In this document: piece by piece, positions 8,999-17,758 of the stretch
Position numbering within the stretch: the first letter of the stretch is position 1
How the letters are laid out: every line of letters begins with the position of its first letter
Source: Vulcanimicrobiota bacterium
GTDB lineage: Bacteria > Vulcanimicrobiota > Vulcanimicrobiia > Vulcanimicrobiales > Vulcanimicrobiaceae
DNA length: 64,000 nt
Reading direction: 5' to 3'
Assembly (NCBI GenBank): GCA_027459645.1
Contig: DAIDHQ010000032.1
Location: 62,001 to 126,000, forward strand
Program-made: the position numbers and the translations under genes
Notes under the pieces: model-generated
What the model was told of the DNA's origin: nothing
Database searches by the model: none
The model's input: only the letters and a program-made list of their open reading frames with translations

Positions 8999-9250
8999 CT
9001 ATTTTGCTCCGTAGGTTTTCTCCAGGTAGGCGATGATGGCGTCGTCGTCGTCGGCGATCTTTACGTCGCCGTCGATCATCGACGGAATGCCCGTGGTACC
9101 GAAGAGCTCGCGTACGTTCGTGCGTTGGGCGTGGTCGTGCGGCACGTTGACGACCTTGTAGTCCAAGAGCATCTCGGTCATGACGTCGCGCACGTGCTTG
9201 CAGTACGGGCACCATTCGGCTTGATAAAGAACGATATTCGTGTCGATCAT
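8999..9250 (-). CDS. glutaredoxin-like protein
   Basis: An 83-residue thioredoxin-fold protein with the redox motif CPYC (AEWCPYCKHVRD) near the N-terminus and the cis-proline loop TTGIPSMIDG, followed by a C-terminal helix. That is the full length of a single-domain glutaredoxin, which reduces protein or glutathione disulfides in the cytoplasm. It lies just upstream of the methyltransferase on the same strand and diverges from the TonB-like gene, with 82 bases between starts. Confidence 0.9.
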   Translation of the reverse strand: MIDTNIVLYQAEWCPYCKHVRDVMTEMLLDYKVVNVPHDHAQRTNVRELFGTTGIPSMIDGDVKIADDDDAIIAYLEKTYGAK

Positions 9251-9332
9251 ACGTCCACCGCGACCCCTGCGCGGTCACGCAGGGTTGCGCCCGGGCGTTC
9301 CCCAAGGACTGAAGGAGCTGCGGGAGGTTGCG

Positions 9333-10034
9333 ATGGGCGCGCTTCTGATCCGGGACCGCGTGCGGGCGGCGCTGCTGGCGTCGCTTCTGCTCCACGTGCT
9401 GATGGCCGCGCTGATGCCCGCGCTCGCGATCGTCCCCGGTACCGGGCCGGCGATTGAAACCTTGAGCTTCGTTCGCACGCTGCCGATCCGCATCGAAACC
9501 CCGCATCCCGTCGCGCCCAAACCGCCCGCCATAGCAAAGCACCGTGCCCCCGTAGCCGTCATCGAGCCTCACCGTGCGGCGCCGGCCGGTACGCGCTTCG
9601 TCAAGCGCCCGGCGGGGCATGTAGACCGGTCCGCCAACGCAGCGCCCATCGTCGCCGAGCGCGTGCAGGTGGGCGTCCCGACTGTCGAGCAACCCGTTCG
9701 CGCAACGGCGATGCCTTCGGCCGCGCCGACGCCGCCAACCGTCGCAAGCGTCGAAACAAAACGCGACACGGGCGGCTTTATGCCGCTCGGGGTCGACGTT
9801 CCGGTCCCCGTGCTGGATCCGAACGTCACGAAGTCGTTGCACGGTCTCGGCGTGCACGTCACGCTGACGGTCGTCGTCGACGCCGACGGACATACGAAGA
9901 GCATCGACTTTGCGCCGCCCCTCGATGCATCGATCGAAGCACAGATACGCTCGATGCTGGCGTCGGCATCCTGGGATCCCGCCATCTGCGGCGGCGGCAT
10001 CGCCTGCCAAGGCCAAGCAACGATCAGACTCTAG
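9333..10034 (+). CDS. TonB-like energy transducer
   Basis: A 233-residue protein with one N-terminal membrane helix (about residues 11-32), a long proline/alanine-rich periplasmic linker and a C-terminal TonB-like domain (VTLTVVVDADGHTKSIDF, then SMLASASWDPAICGG). TonB proteins carry energy from ExbB/ExbD to outer-membrane receptors; neither partner is nearby. I set the start at the ATG at 9333 because GGGAGG lies four bases upstream and the membrane helix begins there. A longer reading from 9240 adds a sequence without character. A TonB-like protein suggests an outer membrane. Confidence 0.78.
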   Translation: MGALLIRDRVRAALLASLLLHVLMAALMPALAIVPGTGPAIETLSFVRTLPIRIETPHPVAPKPPAIAKHRAPVAVIEPHRAAPAGTRFVKRPAGHVDRSANAAPIVAERVQVGVPTVEQPVRATAMPSAAPTPPTVASVETKRDTGGFMPLGVDVPVPVLDPNVTKSLHGLGVHVTLTVVVDADGHTKSIDFAPPLDASIEAQIRSMLASASWDPAICGGGIACQGQATIRL

Positions 10035-10063
10035 CTAAAAGGCGAAGCGACCGCGCTGCAGTA

Positions 10064-10867
10064 ATGGGCCCCCACGTGCGAAAATACCGCGTATTGATGA
10101 TATTCGGCGCCGCTTTCGCTATTGCCGAAGCATACAAGTTCACTCACGGCGACAGCTCTTGGGGCGCGATCGACCTGGTGTTGGCGATACTCCTTTCGGT
10201 CGTCTGTTTTATCGCCGGCCGGGTCACCGCGCCGAGCGACGAGGACGCGCCGCGCGGAAGATTACTGCCTCTCCAACTCGCAGCGTGTACGATGCTCGTG
10301 CTCGCAACGTTGCTCGGGTTGGGCTGGGTTCCCGGATGGAACGATGGGCTGCTTCTCGGAGTGAATAACTTCGCTCTGTATTGCATCCCCATTACCGTTC
10401 TGCTGCTTCTGCTGGGTGTTCCCTTACGTTCGATGGGGCTCGGGCGCTTTCGCAAGGGCTCGGGGTGGGTAGCGTTTGCGTTGCTGGTAGTTCCGCTCGG
10501 GATCTTCGCGTGGTTCACGGCGATCGGAAAACTGTCGCTCGGTCTCGTGGTTCAAACGTGGCTTATCAACGCGCTGCAGAACGGCTTTAGCGAAGAATAC
10601 ATGTGGCGTGGCGCCATTCTTGGCCGGTTGCGTACTCTCATGAGTACCGACCTCGCAATTTTGGTTCAAGCGCTCGCGTTCGGTGCGTGGCACTACCGTT
10701 CGGATATGGCGGGCTATCATGGGAACGTCGTCGCGGCCATTGGAGATATGATCGCATCGCAAGCAATGTTCGGTCTCGCGATGGGATACTTACGAATGCG
10801 AACCGGGAACGTCGCCCTTCCTTCGGCATTCCATCTGCTGTTCGACTCGATGCAATTACTTCAGTAG
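10064..10867 (+). CDS. CPBP-family intramembrane metalloprotease
   Basis: A 267-residue polytopic protein with the three CPBP (Abi/CAAX-protease-like) motifs: FSEEYMWRG (EExxxR), FGAWHYR (FxxxH) and LPSAFHLLFD. The glutamates and histidines form the metal site inside the membrane. Members act in prenyl-protein processing or bacteriocin self-immunity; the role here is unknown. Codon use looks less G+C-biased than in the neighbours, which may indicate transfer. It converges with the EEP-like gene. Confidence 0.87.
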   Translation: MGPHVRKYRVLMIFGAAFAIAEAYKFTHGDSSWGAIDLVLAILLSVVCFIAGRVTAPSDEDAPRGRLLPLQLAACTMLVLATLLGLGWVPGWNDGLLLGVNNFALYCIPITVLLLLLGVPLRSMGLGRFRKGSGWVAFALLVVPLGIFAWFTAIGKLSLGLVVQTWLINALQNGFSEEYMWRGAILGRLRTLMSTDLAILVQALAFGAWHYRSDMAGYHGNVVAAIGDMIASQAMFGLAMGYLRMRTGNVALPSAFHLLFDSMQLLQ

Positions 10868-10883
10868 CGTTTTTCCGGCGCGC

Positions 10884-11435
10884 TTATTCGGATCCGCGAA
10901 CGAACGTCGCTCGATCGTCGTACCGTTGCAACGTTACGAAACCGAGATCCGCGACGCCGATGCGATCGAAACGCTCCGGCAGATGCGCGAGAAAGAGCAC
11001 GGTCTCGCCGCAGAGCGAGCGCAGCGCATGCCGTACGAACCGAAGTTCGCGAGCCCATATACGATCGGTCGAGAATTGGGCTGCGACGAGCGCCAGCGGC
11101 TTGCCGTTTCGCTCGCCGCGCACTTCGAGTAATCCGCGGCGGTCGAACGGACGCAAGAGCGGCGACGGAAGATAGCGATCGTGGACTTCGTGCGCGTGGA
11201 AGAAGCTCTTCCACAGGAGCGCTTGCTGCCCGCGATAGGCCCAGCCGCAGTCGAGTCGCGTCGCCAGCGCGAGCGCGTCGCCCGCGTCGACGCCATGCAG
11301 GGCGGCGCAATCAAACGGCTGCGTTGCAAGGCGTTCGGCGATGCGAAAGAGCGAAGCGCCGGTCGCGCCGTCGACGGCAAACGAGCGAACGCGGATCTCG
11401 TCTCTTACAGAATCGATTTCCCCAGACCCGAGCAA
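10884..11435 (-). CDS. endonuclease/exonuclease/phosphatase-like protein
   Basis: A 183-residue protein recalling the EEP (DNase I-like) fold: CAALHGVDAGDALALAT where family members have an ALQE motif, LALVAAQFSTDR in the middle, and a C-terminal LRSLCGETVLFLAHLPERFDRIG segment. The catalytic Glu, Asp and His residues are not clearly present, so it is short and possibly inactive. The start used is TTG at 11435, which overlaps the arginase end by 31 bases; no ATG or GTG fits better. Last gene of the AI-2E/arginase unit. Function unknown. Confidence 0.55.
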   Translation of the reverse strand: MLGSGEIDSVRDEIRVRSFAVDGATGASLFRIAERLATQPFDCAALHGVDAGDALALATRLDCGWAYRGQQALLWKSFFHAHEVHDRYLPSPLLRPFDRRGLLEVRGERNGKPLALVAAQFSTDRIWARELRFVRHALRSLCGETVLFLAHLPERFDRIGVADLGFVTLQRYDDRATFVRGSE

Positions 11436-12292
11436 ATCAGTCCTACCGCGAGCGCCGCCGTCTGATTTCGCGTGTCGAGAATCGGATTGATCTCGACCGT
11501 TTCGATGGAGCCGAGCGAACCCGTTTCGTAGAGCATCTCCATCACCAGATGCGCTTCACGATAGCTCAAGCCGCCTTTGACCGGCGTGCCCGTACCAGGC
11601 GCTTCACTCGGGTCGATGCCGTCCATATCGAACGAGACGTGCATCTTGCGGCCGCCCGCTCCCGCGATTGCAATGGCTTCTTCCATTACGCGCGTCATGC
11701 CGAGCTTGTCCACGTCGGTCATAGAAAACGCGCGCACGCCCGATTCGCGCAGCAGCGTCTTTTCGACTTCGTCGACGTCCCGCAGCCCAATCTGTACCGT
11801 CGTTTCGCGATGCGCAAAGCCGTTCTTGAGCGCAAACCATAGAGGCATTCCGTGCACGTTGCCGCTCGGCGAGCTTTCCGGGTTGTTGATATCGGAATGC
11901 GCGTCGATCCACACGAGCCCGGGCGCCGAACCGCGCGCGCGCGTCAATCCCGCGAGCGTTCCCATTGCGATAGAATGATCGCCGCCGAGCACGATCGGAA
12001 CGCCGCCTTCGCGCACGCTGTTTTCGACGACGTTCGAAAGCTCGTCGCAGATGCGCTGGATGACGTCGAGATATTTCGCCGACGGATCGACCGTCTCGAG
12101 CGATTCACGAATGGGCACCTGCAGGTTGCCGTGATCGATGATCTCGGGGATCTGCAGTGCGCGCAGCTTGTCGTGCAGCCTGGCGTAACGAATCGCCGAT
12201 GGCCCCATGTCCACGCCTCGGCGGCTGGCGCCCAGATCCATCGGCACGCCGATGACGTCGATCCGCGTCGTTCGATTGACCGTCGTATTCAC
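11405..12292 (-). CDS. rocF: arginase (ureohydrolase)
   Basis: Hydrolyses arginine to ornithine and urea with two Mn ions. The 295-residue protein shows the ureohydrolase signatures GGDHSIAMGT, WIDAHSDINNP and SFDMDGIDPSEAPGTGTPV, which hold the metal-binding histidine and aspartates, and the N-terminal GVPMDLGASRRGVDMGPSAIR of true arginases. The start is GTG at 12292, preceded by AGGAG five bases upstream inside the end of the AI-2E permease gene. No urease or ornithine-using gene is close by. Confidence 0.95.
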   Translation of the reverse strand: MNTTVNRTTRIDVIGVPMDLGASRRGVDMGPSAIRYARLHDKLRALQIPEIIDHGNLQVPIRESLETVDPSAKYLDVIQRICDELSNVVENSVREGGVPIVLGGDHSIAMGTLAGLTRARGSAPGLVWIDAHSDINNPESSPSGNVHGMPLWFALKNGFAHRETTVQIGLRDVDEVEKTLLRESGVRAFSMTDVDKLGMTRVMEEAIAIAGAGGRKMHVSFDMDGIDPSEAPGTGTPVKGGLSYREAHLVMEMLYETGSLGSIETVEINPILDTRNQTAALAVGLICSGLGKSIL

Positions 12293-12294
12293 GG

Positions 12295-13365
12295 TTACTC
12301 CTGGTTCGTAAGGTGAAGCAGAATCACCCGCAGCACCGCCGCTATGGGTACCGCGACGAGCATGCCGAAGATGCCGCCCAGCTCGGCTCCGACGAGCACG
12401 GCCAAGAGGACGACCAGCGGGCTGAGCTTCACCTGCCGGCTCACGATCACTGGCGAGATGACGTGCCCCTCGAGTTGATAGAGGCCGATGAAGATCGCGG
12501 CGACCACGAGCGCGTTGATCCAGCCGTTGTACATCGCGGCAATCCCCACGGCGGGAATAAACGTCAGCACGGCTCCGACGTACGGCACGAGATCTCCGAC
12601 CGCGGCGAGCGCGCCGAGCAGAAACGCGTACGGCACGTGCAGCACGAGCAACGCGATCGTCAACGCGACGCCGATCGTGCCTGCGACGATCAATTGACCG
12701 CGGACGAAGCCTCCGACGACCGCATCCATCTCGCCCACCACCCGCAGCGTACCGCTCCAACGATCCTGCGGCATCAACCGCAGAAGCCATGCGCGCAAGC
12801 GATCCAGGTCTGCCAGCAGATAGATCGAGAGCAGCGGGATGATGACGAACGTCGCGATCGCCGTGAAGGCACCGCGCAGAATCGAAAACGCGTGCGACGC
12901 GGCTTCGAAACCGTGCGTCGCGATCCAGGCGCTTAGGAACGACGGAAGCTTGACGAGCTCGTCGCGCACGGCGCTCGGAAGATGCGAGAGCAACGGGTTG
13001 TCCGGCTGACGTACGAAGGCGTCGTATTCGGCCGCAAACTGCGGGCCGTTCTTCACGATCGCGGTCACGTCTCGCGTGAGGCCGGGAACCACGAGATAGA
13101 GCGCGAGAGCGACGATCAGCACCACGATGAGATAGACGCACGCGATCGCGAGGCCGAGGGGGATGTAGCGCTTGAGCACGTTGACCGCGGGATAGACGAG
13201 ATAGGCCAGAAAGATCGCGCCGACGACGATGTACAAAAGCCCGAAGATATGGCCCAAGAAGGCGAGTGCGAACGAACTCAGATAGAGCGCGAGCGCGACG
13301 ACCAGCAAAAGCTTCAACACGTAGGTCAATCGCGCTTCGGTGACCCAGCCCCATGGGTTCTGCAT
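12295..13365 (-). CDS. AI-2E family transporter
   Basis: A 356-residue membrane protein of the AI-2E/YdiK/PerM family: N-terminal helices (LLLVVALALYLSSFALAFLG), a central hydrophilic part, and the conserved C-terminal block with ALLVLHVPYAFLLGALAAV, DLVPYVGAVL, QLEGHVISPVIV and KLSPLVVLLAVLVG. Members export autoinducer-2 or act as ion antiporters; which applies here cannot be read from sequence. ATG at 13365 precedes the first helix. It heads the unit with arginase and the EEP-like gene, and diverges from the BMP gene by 54 bases. Confidence 0.9.
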   Translation of the reverse strand: MQNPWGWVTEARLTYVLKLLLVVALALYLSSFALAFLGHIFGLLYIVVGAIFLAYLVYPAVNVLKRYIPLGLAIACVYLIVVLIVALALYLVVPGLTRDVTAIVKNGPQFAAEYDAFVRQPDNPLLSHLPSAVRDELVKLPSFLSAWIATHGFEAASHAFSILRGAFTAIATFVIIPLLSIYLLADLDRLRAWLLRLMPQDRWSGTLRVVGEMDAVVGGFVRGQLIVAGTIGVALTIALLVLHVPYAFLLGALAAVGDLVPYVGAVLTFIPAVGIAAMYNGWINALVVAAIFIGLYQLEGHVISPVIVSRQVKLSPLVVLLAVLVGAELGGIFGMLVAVPIAAVLRVILLHLTNQE

Positions 13366-13419
13366 CCAACGCGCTTCGGTACGAAGGCTTGCGCTTCCCC
13401 GAGTCGTACTAGCGCCGTA

Positions 13420-14445
13420 ATGAGGTGGAGGGCACTCGTCGCGTTTGTAGCGGCGGCCGCTAGCGCGTTCGCGTTTTCGGGCTGCGCCCATCATCGCGGG
13501 GCACGGCCCGGTCAACTCAAGCTCGGCATGGTGACTGATGTGGGCGGCTTGGGCGACCGCTCGTTCAACGACTCGGCCTATCGCGGATTGTTGATGTCGA
13601 AAAAGCGCCTGCATGCCTACATCCAAGTGCTGCAATCGCGCTCGGCCGCGGACTACCAGCCCAACTTGAACGCCTTGACGAATCTGCATTTCGACATGAT
13701 TTACGCGGTCGGATTCCTGATGGGGCTCGATTTGGACTCCGTCGCGAAGCAGCATCCCCAACAGCGCTACGCGATCATCGACGCGGTAGTGAACGACCCG
13801 AACGTGGTCTCGATCACCTTTCGAGAACAAGACGGATCCTTTCTGGCCGGCGCCCTTGCGGCGATGGTCAGTAAAACGCACCACATCGCGTTTCTCGGCG
13901 GTCAGGACATTCCGCTCATTGAAAAATTTCAGGCCGGCTATATCGCCGGCGCTCGCGAGATCGATCCTACGATTCGCGTCGACGTGAAATATGCGGGCAG
14001 CTTCGACGACGTTGCGGCCGGGAAAGAGCTCGCGAATCTGATGTTCAACGACGGCGCCGACATCATCTTCACCGCCGCGGGCAAGGTCGGCCTCGGCGCG
14101 ATTGATGCGGTGAAGGATCGCAGCGGCGATTTCATCATCGGCGTCGATTCGGATCAAGACGCGCTTGCGCCGGGTAAAGTCCTCACCTCGATGGTGAAAA
14201 AGGTGAACGTCGCCGTCTTCGACGTCGCGCGCTCGCTGCAAGAGCACAAGCCCATGAGCGGTCACGTCGTGTTCGGATTAAAGGACGGCGCCATCGGATT
14301 GACCGACTTCAAATATACCAGAGAGTACGTCACCGCGCCGCGCCGCGCGGAACTCGCTACGATTACGCGCGCGATCGCCGACGGCCGCATCTCCCCGCCC
14401 GACACGCTGCAAGCTCTCGCCGCGTTTACGCCGGTGAAACTATGA
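13420..14445 (+). CDS. BMP-family nucleoside-binding lipoprotein
   Basis: A 341-residue substrate-binding lipoprotein of the BMP/PnrA family. It has a signal peptide ending in a lipobox (AFSGC), then the family start KLGMVTDVGGLGDRSFNDSAYRGL, YAIIDAVVNDPNV, ITFREQDGSFLAGALAA, FLGGQDIPLIEKFQAGYIAG and FIIGVDSDQDALAPGKVLTS. These residues line the purine-nucleoside site in PnrA. It is the first gene of a four-gene ABC importer whose order matches yufNOPQ of Bacillus. Start ATG at 13420; the stop overlaps the ATPase gene by four bases. Confidence 0.93.
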   Translation: MRWRALVAFVAAAASAFAFSGCAHHRGARPGQLKLGMVTDVGGLGDRSFNDSAYRGLLMSKKRLHAYIQVLQSRSAADYQPNLNALTNLHFDMIYAVGFLMGLDLDSVAKQHPQQRYAIIDAVVNDPNVVSITFREQDGSFLAGALAAMVSKTHHIAFLGGQDIPLIEKFQAGYIAGAREIDPTIRVDVKYAGSFDDVAAGKELANLMFNDGADIIFTAAGKVGLGAIDAVKDRSGDFIIGVDSDQDALAPGKVLTSMVKKVNVAVFDVARSLQEHKPMSGHVVFGLKDGAIGLTDFKYTREYVTAPRRAELATITRAIADGRISPPDTLQALAAFTPVKL

Positions 14446-15836
14446 CCGGCAGCGCGGCGCTCGAACTTCGCGGCATACGAAAAGCTTATCCCGGAATCGT
14501 CGCGGTCGACGACGTCGATCTCACCTTGTACGCGGGTGAAATTCACGCGCTCGTCGGCGAAAACGGAGCCGGAAAATCGACGCTCGCAGGGATCGCGGCC
14601 GGCGAACGCGCCGCCGACGCGGGCACCGTCACCGCCGCCGGCACCGTCGGGCTCGTCCACCAGCACTTCGAGCTGGTGCAACGGCTGCGCGTCTGGGAAA
14701 ACGTACTGCTCGGCCGGGAGCCGCGCAAGGGCATGGAGATCGACGCGGCGGCCGCGCGCGCGCACGTGCTCGATCTCGCGCAACGCAACGGGCTTCAAAT
14801 CGAACCGGATGCCGCGGTAGAATCGCTGCCGGTCGGCGTGCAACAGCGCGTCGAACTGCTGCGCGAACTCGACCGCAATCCGGCGGTGCTCTTGCTCGAC
14901 GAACCGACGGCGGCGCTCGCGCCGGCCGAGATCGCCTCGTTCTTCGCGACGATCGTGCAGCTCGCGCAACGCGGCACCGCGGTCTTGATCGTCACGCACA
15001 AACTTCAGGAAGTGATCGATTACGCCACGCGCATCACGGTGATGCGCCACGGACGCGTCGTCGAACGCATGCGCACGGGTGAAACGACCGTCGACGCGAT
15101 CGCCCGCGCCATGGTAGGCGGCGAACTTCCGGTCGTGGCCCAGCGTCGCCCGACGCAACCGCGGCCGTGCTTGCGCGTGCGCATGCCGGAACTCACCCTC
15201 GACGTCAACGGCGGCGAGATCGTCGGCATAGCGGGCGTCGAGGGTAACGGACAGACCGCGCTCGTCGATGTGATCGCGGGGCTTGCAAACGCCGAAGGCA
15301 TCGTCGAAATCGACGCCGGCGATCGCCCGAACCTCGGCATCATTCCGCAGGATCGCCAAACGGAGGCGCTCGTCATGACGTGGCCCGTCGTCGACAACGT
15401 CATTCTCGGACGGCAATCAATACTTCGGCATGGTGCAACCATCGATCGCGCCCGCGCAATCGCCGACGCGCAACAGATCGAGAAACAGTACGACGTGCGC
15501 GCGGCGTCGCTGAAAACGCCGATTCGCGCGCTCTCCGGCGGCAATCAGCAGAAGGTCGTCGTCGGACGCGCGCTGATCGACGATCCGGCACTGATCGTCG
15601 CCTACAATCCGACGCGCGGCATCGACGTCGGCGCCGCAGCGCTCGTTCAGTCGCGCTTGATCGAAGCGCGCAACCGCGGAGCCGCAGTGCTGCTCGTGTC
15701 GTTCGAGCTCGACGAGATCTTCGCGCTCGCCGATCGCATTCTCGTGATGTACCGCGGCGGGATCGTCGGGGAGATCGACGCGCGCGACGACGGAGCGCGC
15801 GCAGAGGTCGGGCGCTTAATGGCGGGGGCGCGATGA
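14442..15836 (+). CDS. nucleoside ABC transporter, double ATPase subunit
   Basis: A 464-residue protein with two ABC domains in tandem, as in RbsA/YufO. The first has Walker A GENGAGKST, Q-loop VHQHFELV, a degenerate signature (LPVGVQQRVEL) and Walker B VLLLDEPTAAL. The second has a degenerate Walker A (GVEGNGQTAL), an intact signature LSGGNQQKVVVGRAL and AYNPTRGIDVG in place of the Walker B-DE. This asymmetry is normal for the carbohydrate/nucleoside group. Overlaps both neighbours by four bases. Confidence 0.95.
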   Translation: MTGSAALELRGIRKAYPGIVAVDDVDLTLYAGEIHALVGENGAGKSTLAGIAAGERAADAGTVTAAGTVGLVHQHFELVQRLRVWENVLLGREPRKGMEIDAAAARAHVLDLAQRNGLQIEPDAAVESLPVGVQQRVELLRELDRNPAVLLLDEPTAALAPAEIASFFATIVQLAQRGTAVLIVTHKLQEVIDYATRITVMRHGRVVERMRTGETTVDAIARAMVGGELPVVAQRRPTQPRPCLRVRMPELTLDVNGGEIVGIAGVEGNGQTALVDVIAGLANAEGIVEIDAGDRPNLGIIPQDRQTEALVMTWPVVDNVILGRQSILRHGATIDRARAIADAQQIEKQYDVRAASLKTPIRALSGGNQQKVVVGRALIDDPALIVAYNPTRGIDVGAAALVQSRLIEARNRGAAVLLVSFELDEIFALADRILVMYRGGIVGEIDARDDGARAEVGRLMAGAR

Positions 15837-16846
15837 GACGCTGGCTGACCGGACCCGTGGGCGCGATGGTGCTCGTGCTCGCGCTGATGTCGCTCGCAAT
15901 GATCGTCGCGGGAACGAGCCCGGTCGACGGGTTCCGCGCGTTGATCGTCGGGGCGCTCGGCGGAAGAAACGAAATCGGCGAAACGCTCGTCGCGACGAGC
16001 GCGTTGCTGTTCCCCTCGCTCGGCGTCGCGCTTGCGTTCCGCGCGGGCCTCTTCAACATCGGAGCCGAGGGGCAACTTCTGATCGGCGCGCTGCTTGCCG
16101 GCGCCGCGGGCGCGCAGATGCATAACGCTCCGTGGATTGCGATCGTCACGATGCTGGTGCTCGGAGCGATCGGCGGCGGCGTCTGGGGAGCGATCGCGGG
16201 ATTCATGCGCGCGCGCTTTGGCGCAAGCGAAATCATCTCGACGCTCATGTTGAATTTCGTCGCCGCCGACTTCGCGCTCGCCCTCGTCAACGGACCGCTC
16301 AAAGGGCCGCTCGCAACCGGCGCCGAGACGGCGTGGCTCGTACCGCAGTACTGGATGCCGACGCTGCTTCCGCAAACGCGTTTGTCGATCGGCATTCTCA
16401 TCGCGATCGCCATTGCGATCGTCTTGCAATGGGTGCTCTCGCGCACGGTCTTCGGATTCGAACTGCGCGCGTGCGGCGATGCGCCCGAGGCCGCGCGGCG
16501 CAGCGGCATCAACATCGGGCGCCTCACGTGGATCGCTCTCTCCCTCTCCGGCGCGATCGCCGGCGTTGGAGGCGCGACGATCGTCGCCGGCGAGCTCCAT
16601 CGCTTCAACACGCAGCTCTCGCCGGGTTACGGCTTTACCGCGATCGCGGTCGCACTCGTGGGCGACTTGCAGCCGCTATGGATCTGCGTCGCCGCGTTCG
16701 GGTTCGGCATCCTGGAATCGGGCGGTCTAGCGATGCAGGCCGCGGCACAAGTACCTAAAGATGCCATCCACGTGATCGAAGGACTCATCATCCTCGTACT
16801 GGCGGCGCGCCGGTACGTTGCAACGCGCGCGGAGGGAACGGTGTGA
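15833..16846 (+). CDS. nucleoside ABC transporter permease 1
   Basis: A 337-residue permease of the BPD_transp_2 group (YufP-like). The typical stretch FPSLGVALAFRAGLFNIGAEGQ follows the first helices; FGASEIISTLMLNFVA and RACGDAPEAARRSGIN come later. About eight to ten membrane helices. ATG at 15833 lies inside the ATPase stop. Confidence 0.94.
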   Translation: MRRWLTGPVGAMVLVLALMSLAMIVAGTSPVDGFRALIVGALGGRNEIGETLVATSALLFPSLGVALAFRAGLFNIGAEGQLLIGALLAGAAGAQMHNAPWIAIVTMLVLGAIGGGVWGAIAGFMRARFGASEIISTLMLNFVAADFALALVNGPLKGPLATGAETAWLVPQYWMPTLLPQTRLSIGILIAIAIAIVLQWVLSRTVFGFELRACGDAPEAARRSGINIGRLTWIALSLSGAIAGVGGATIVAGELHRFNTQLSPGYGFTAIAVALVGDLQPLWICVAAFGFGILESGGLAMQAAAQVPKDAIHVIEGLIILVLAARRYVATRAEGTV

Positions 16847-17703
16847 GCGGAATCTTCGGCGCACTGATCGTGCTGACGCTGATTAAAGCAACGCCGCTGA
16901 TCTATGCCGCGCTCGGCGGCGTCATCTCCGAACGCAGCGGCGTGGTCAATATCGCGCTCGAGGGAATGATGGCGACCGGCGCGTTCACCGCGGTAATCGT
17001 CAGCTATGCAAGCCACTCAGCGCTTGCCGGCTTGCTTGCAGCGGTTCTTGCCGGTGCGCTCGTCGGACTGGTGCTTGCAATTGCGGCAACGCGATTCAAG
17101 GTCGACCAAATCGTCGCCGGAATGGGCATCAATCTCATCTGCTCCGGAGCCGCCGCGTACGGGCTCGTCTTGATCTTCAACCAACCGGGCGCAAGCGCAC
17201 AGGTGCCTGCACTGGGCCGGCAATATTGGCTGCTCGTGCTCTTGGCATTCGCGCTCGCCGTCGCGTTGCAATGGGTGCTCCAGCGCACGCCGTGGGGACT
17301 GCGCGTACGGGCGTGCGGTGAAAATCCGCGCGCGGCCGCCGCGGCCGGCATCGATCCGCTCGCGTTGCGAATGTGGGCCGTCACCTACAGCGGCATGCTC
17401 GCCGCGCTAGGTGGCGCATTTCTCTCGATCGGCGAGTTGAATCTCTACTCCGACGGCATGACGGCCGGACGAGGCTTTATCGCACTCGCAGCCGTGATCT
17501 TCGGCCGCTGGAACCCGCTTGGTGCGGCGGGCGCGGCACTCGTCTTCGGATTCTTCGAAGCGCTGCAATACGTGTTGCAAGGGCGCATCGCATGGCTTCC
17601 CGCCGATGCCATGCAAGCGTTGCCGTATCTCGCGGCACTCTTCGCGCTCGCCGGAATCACCGGACGCGTGCGCGCGCCGGCGTCCGACGGCGTGCCGTAT
17701 TAA
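16843..17703 (+). CDS. nucleoside ABC transporter permease 2
   Basis: A 286-residue permease of the YufQ type: ATPLIYAALGGVISERSGVVNIALEGMM at the N-terminus, VDQIVAGMGINLICSG, RACGENPRAAAAAGID and GRGFIALAAVIFGRWNPLGA. Starts at GTG inside the stop of permease 1. Completes the importer: binding lipoprotein, double ATPase, two permeases. The likely cargo is purine nucleosides or nucleobases, from family knowledge. Confidence 0.94.
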   Translation: MSGIFGALIVLTLIKATPLIYAALGGVISERSGVVNIALEGMMATGAFTAVIVSYASHSALAGLLAAVLAGALVGLVLAIAATRFKVDQIVAGMGINLICSGAAAYGLVLIFNQPGASAQVPALGRQYWLLVLLAFALAVALQWVLQRTPWGLRVRACGENPRAAAAAGIDPLALRMWAVTYSGMLAALGGAFLSIGELNLYSDGMTAGRGFIALAAVIFGRWNPLGAAGAALVFGFFEALQYVLQGRIAWLPADAMQALPYLAALFALAGITGRVRAPASDGVPY

Positions 17704-17724
17704 TGTTTATTCCGCGCGTCATGA

Positions 17725-17730
17725 TATAAT
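17725..17730 (+). promoter_or_regulatory. consensus -10 box (TATAAT) for the beta-lactamase-like gene
   Basis: A perfect TATAAT in the 55-base gap after the ABC operon. It ends ten bases before a GTG at 17741 and 28 bases before the ATG at 17759. The upstream -35 region is not recognisable. It indicates that the beta-lactamase-like gene has its own promoter. Confidence 0.5.
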
Positions 17731-17758
17731 TTCGCGCAACGTGACCGATACACAACGT

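Noticed and set aside
12295-14265. Minus-strand frame extending the AI-2E gene to 14265
   Set aside because: The extension is antisense to the BMP lipoprotein and has shadow composition; ATG 13365 precedes the first membrane helix.
15380-15832. Longer start for permease 1 reaching into the ABC ATPase gene
   Set aside because: The extra N-terminus is an Arg-rich shadow of the ATPase; the ATG at 15833 is coupled to the ATPase stop and begins a normal permease.
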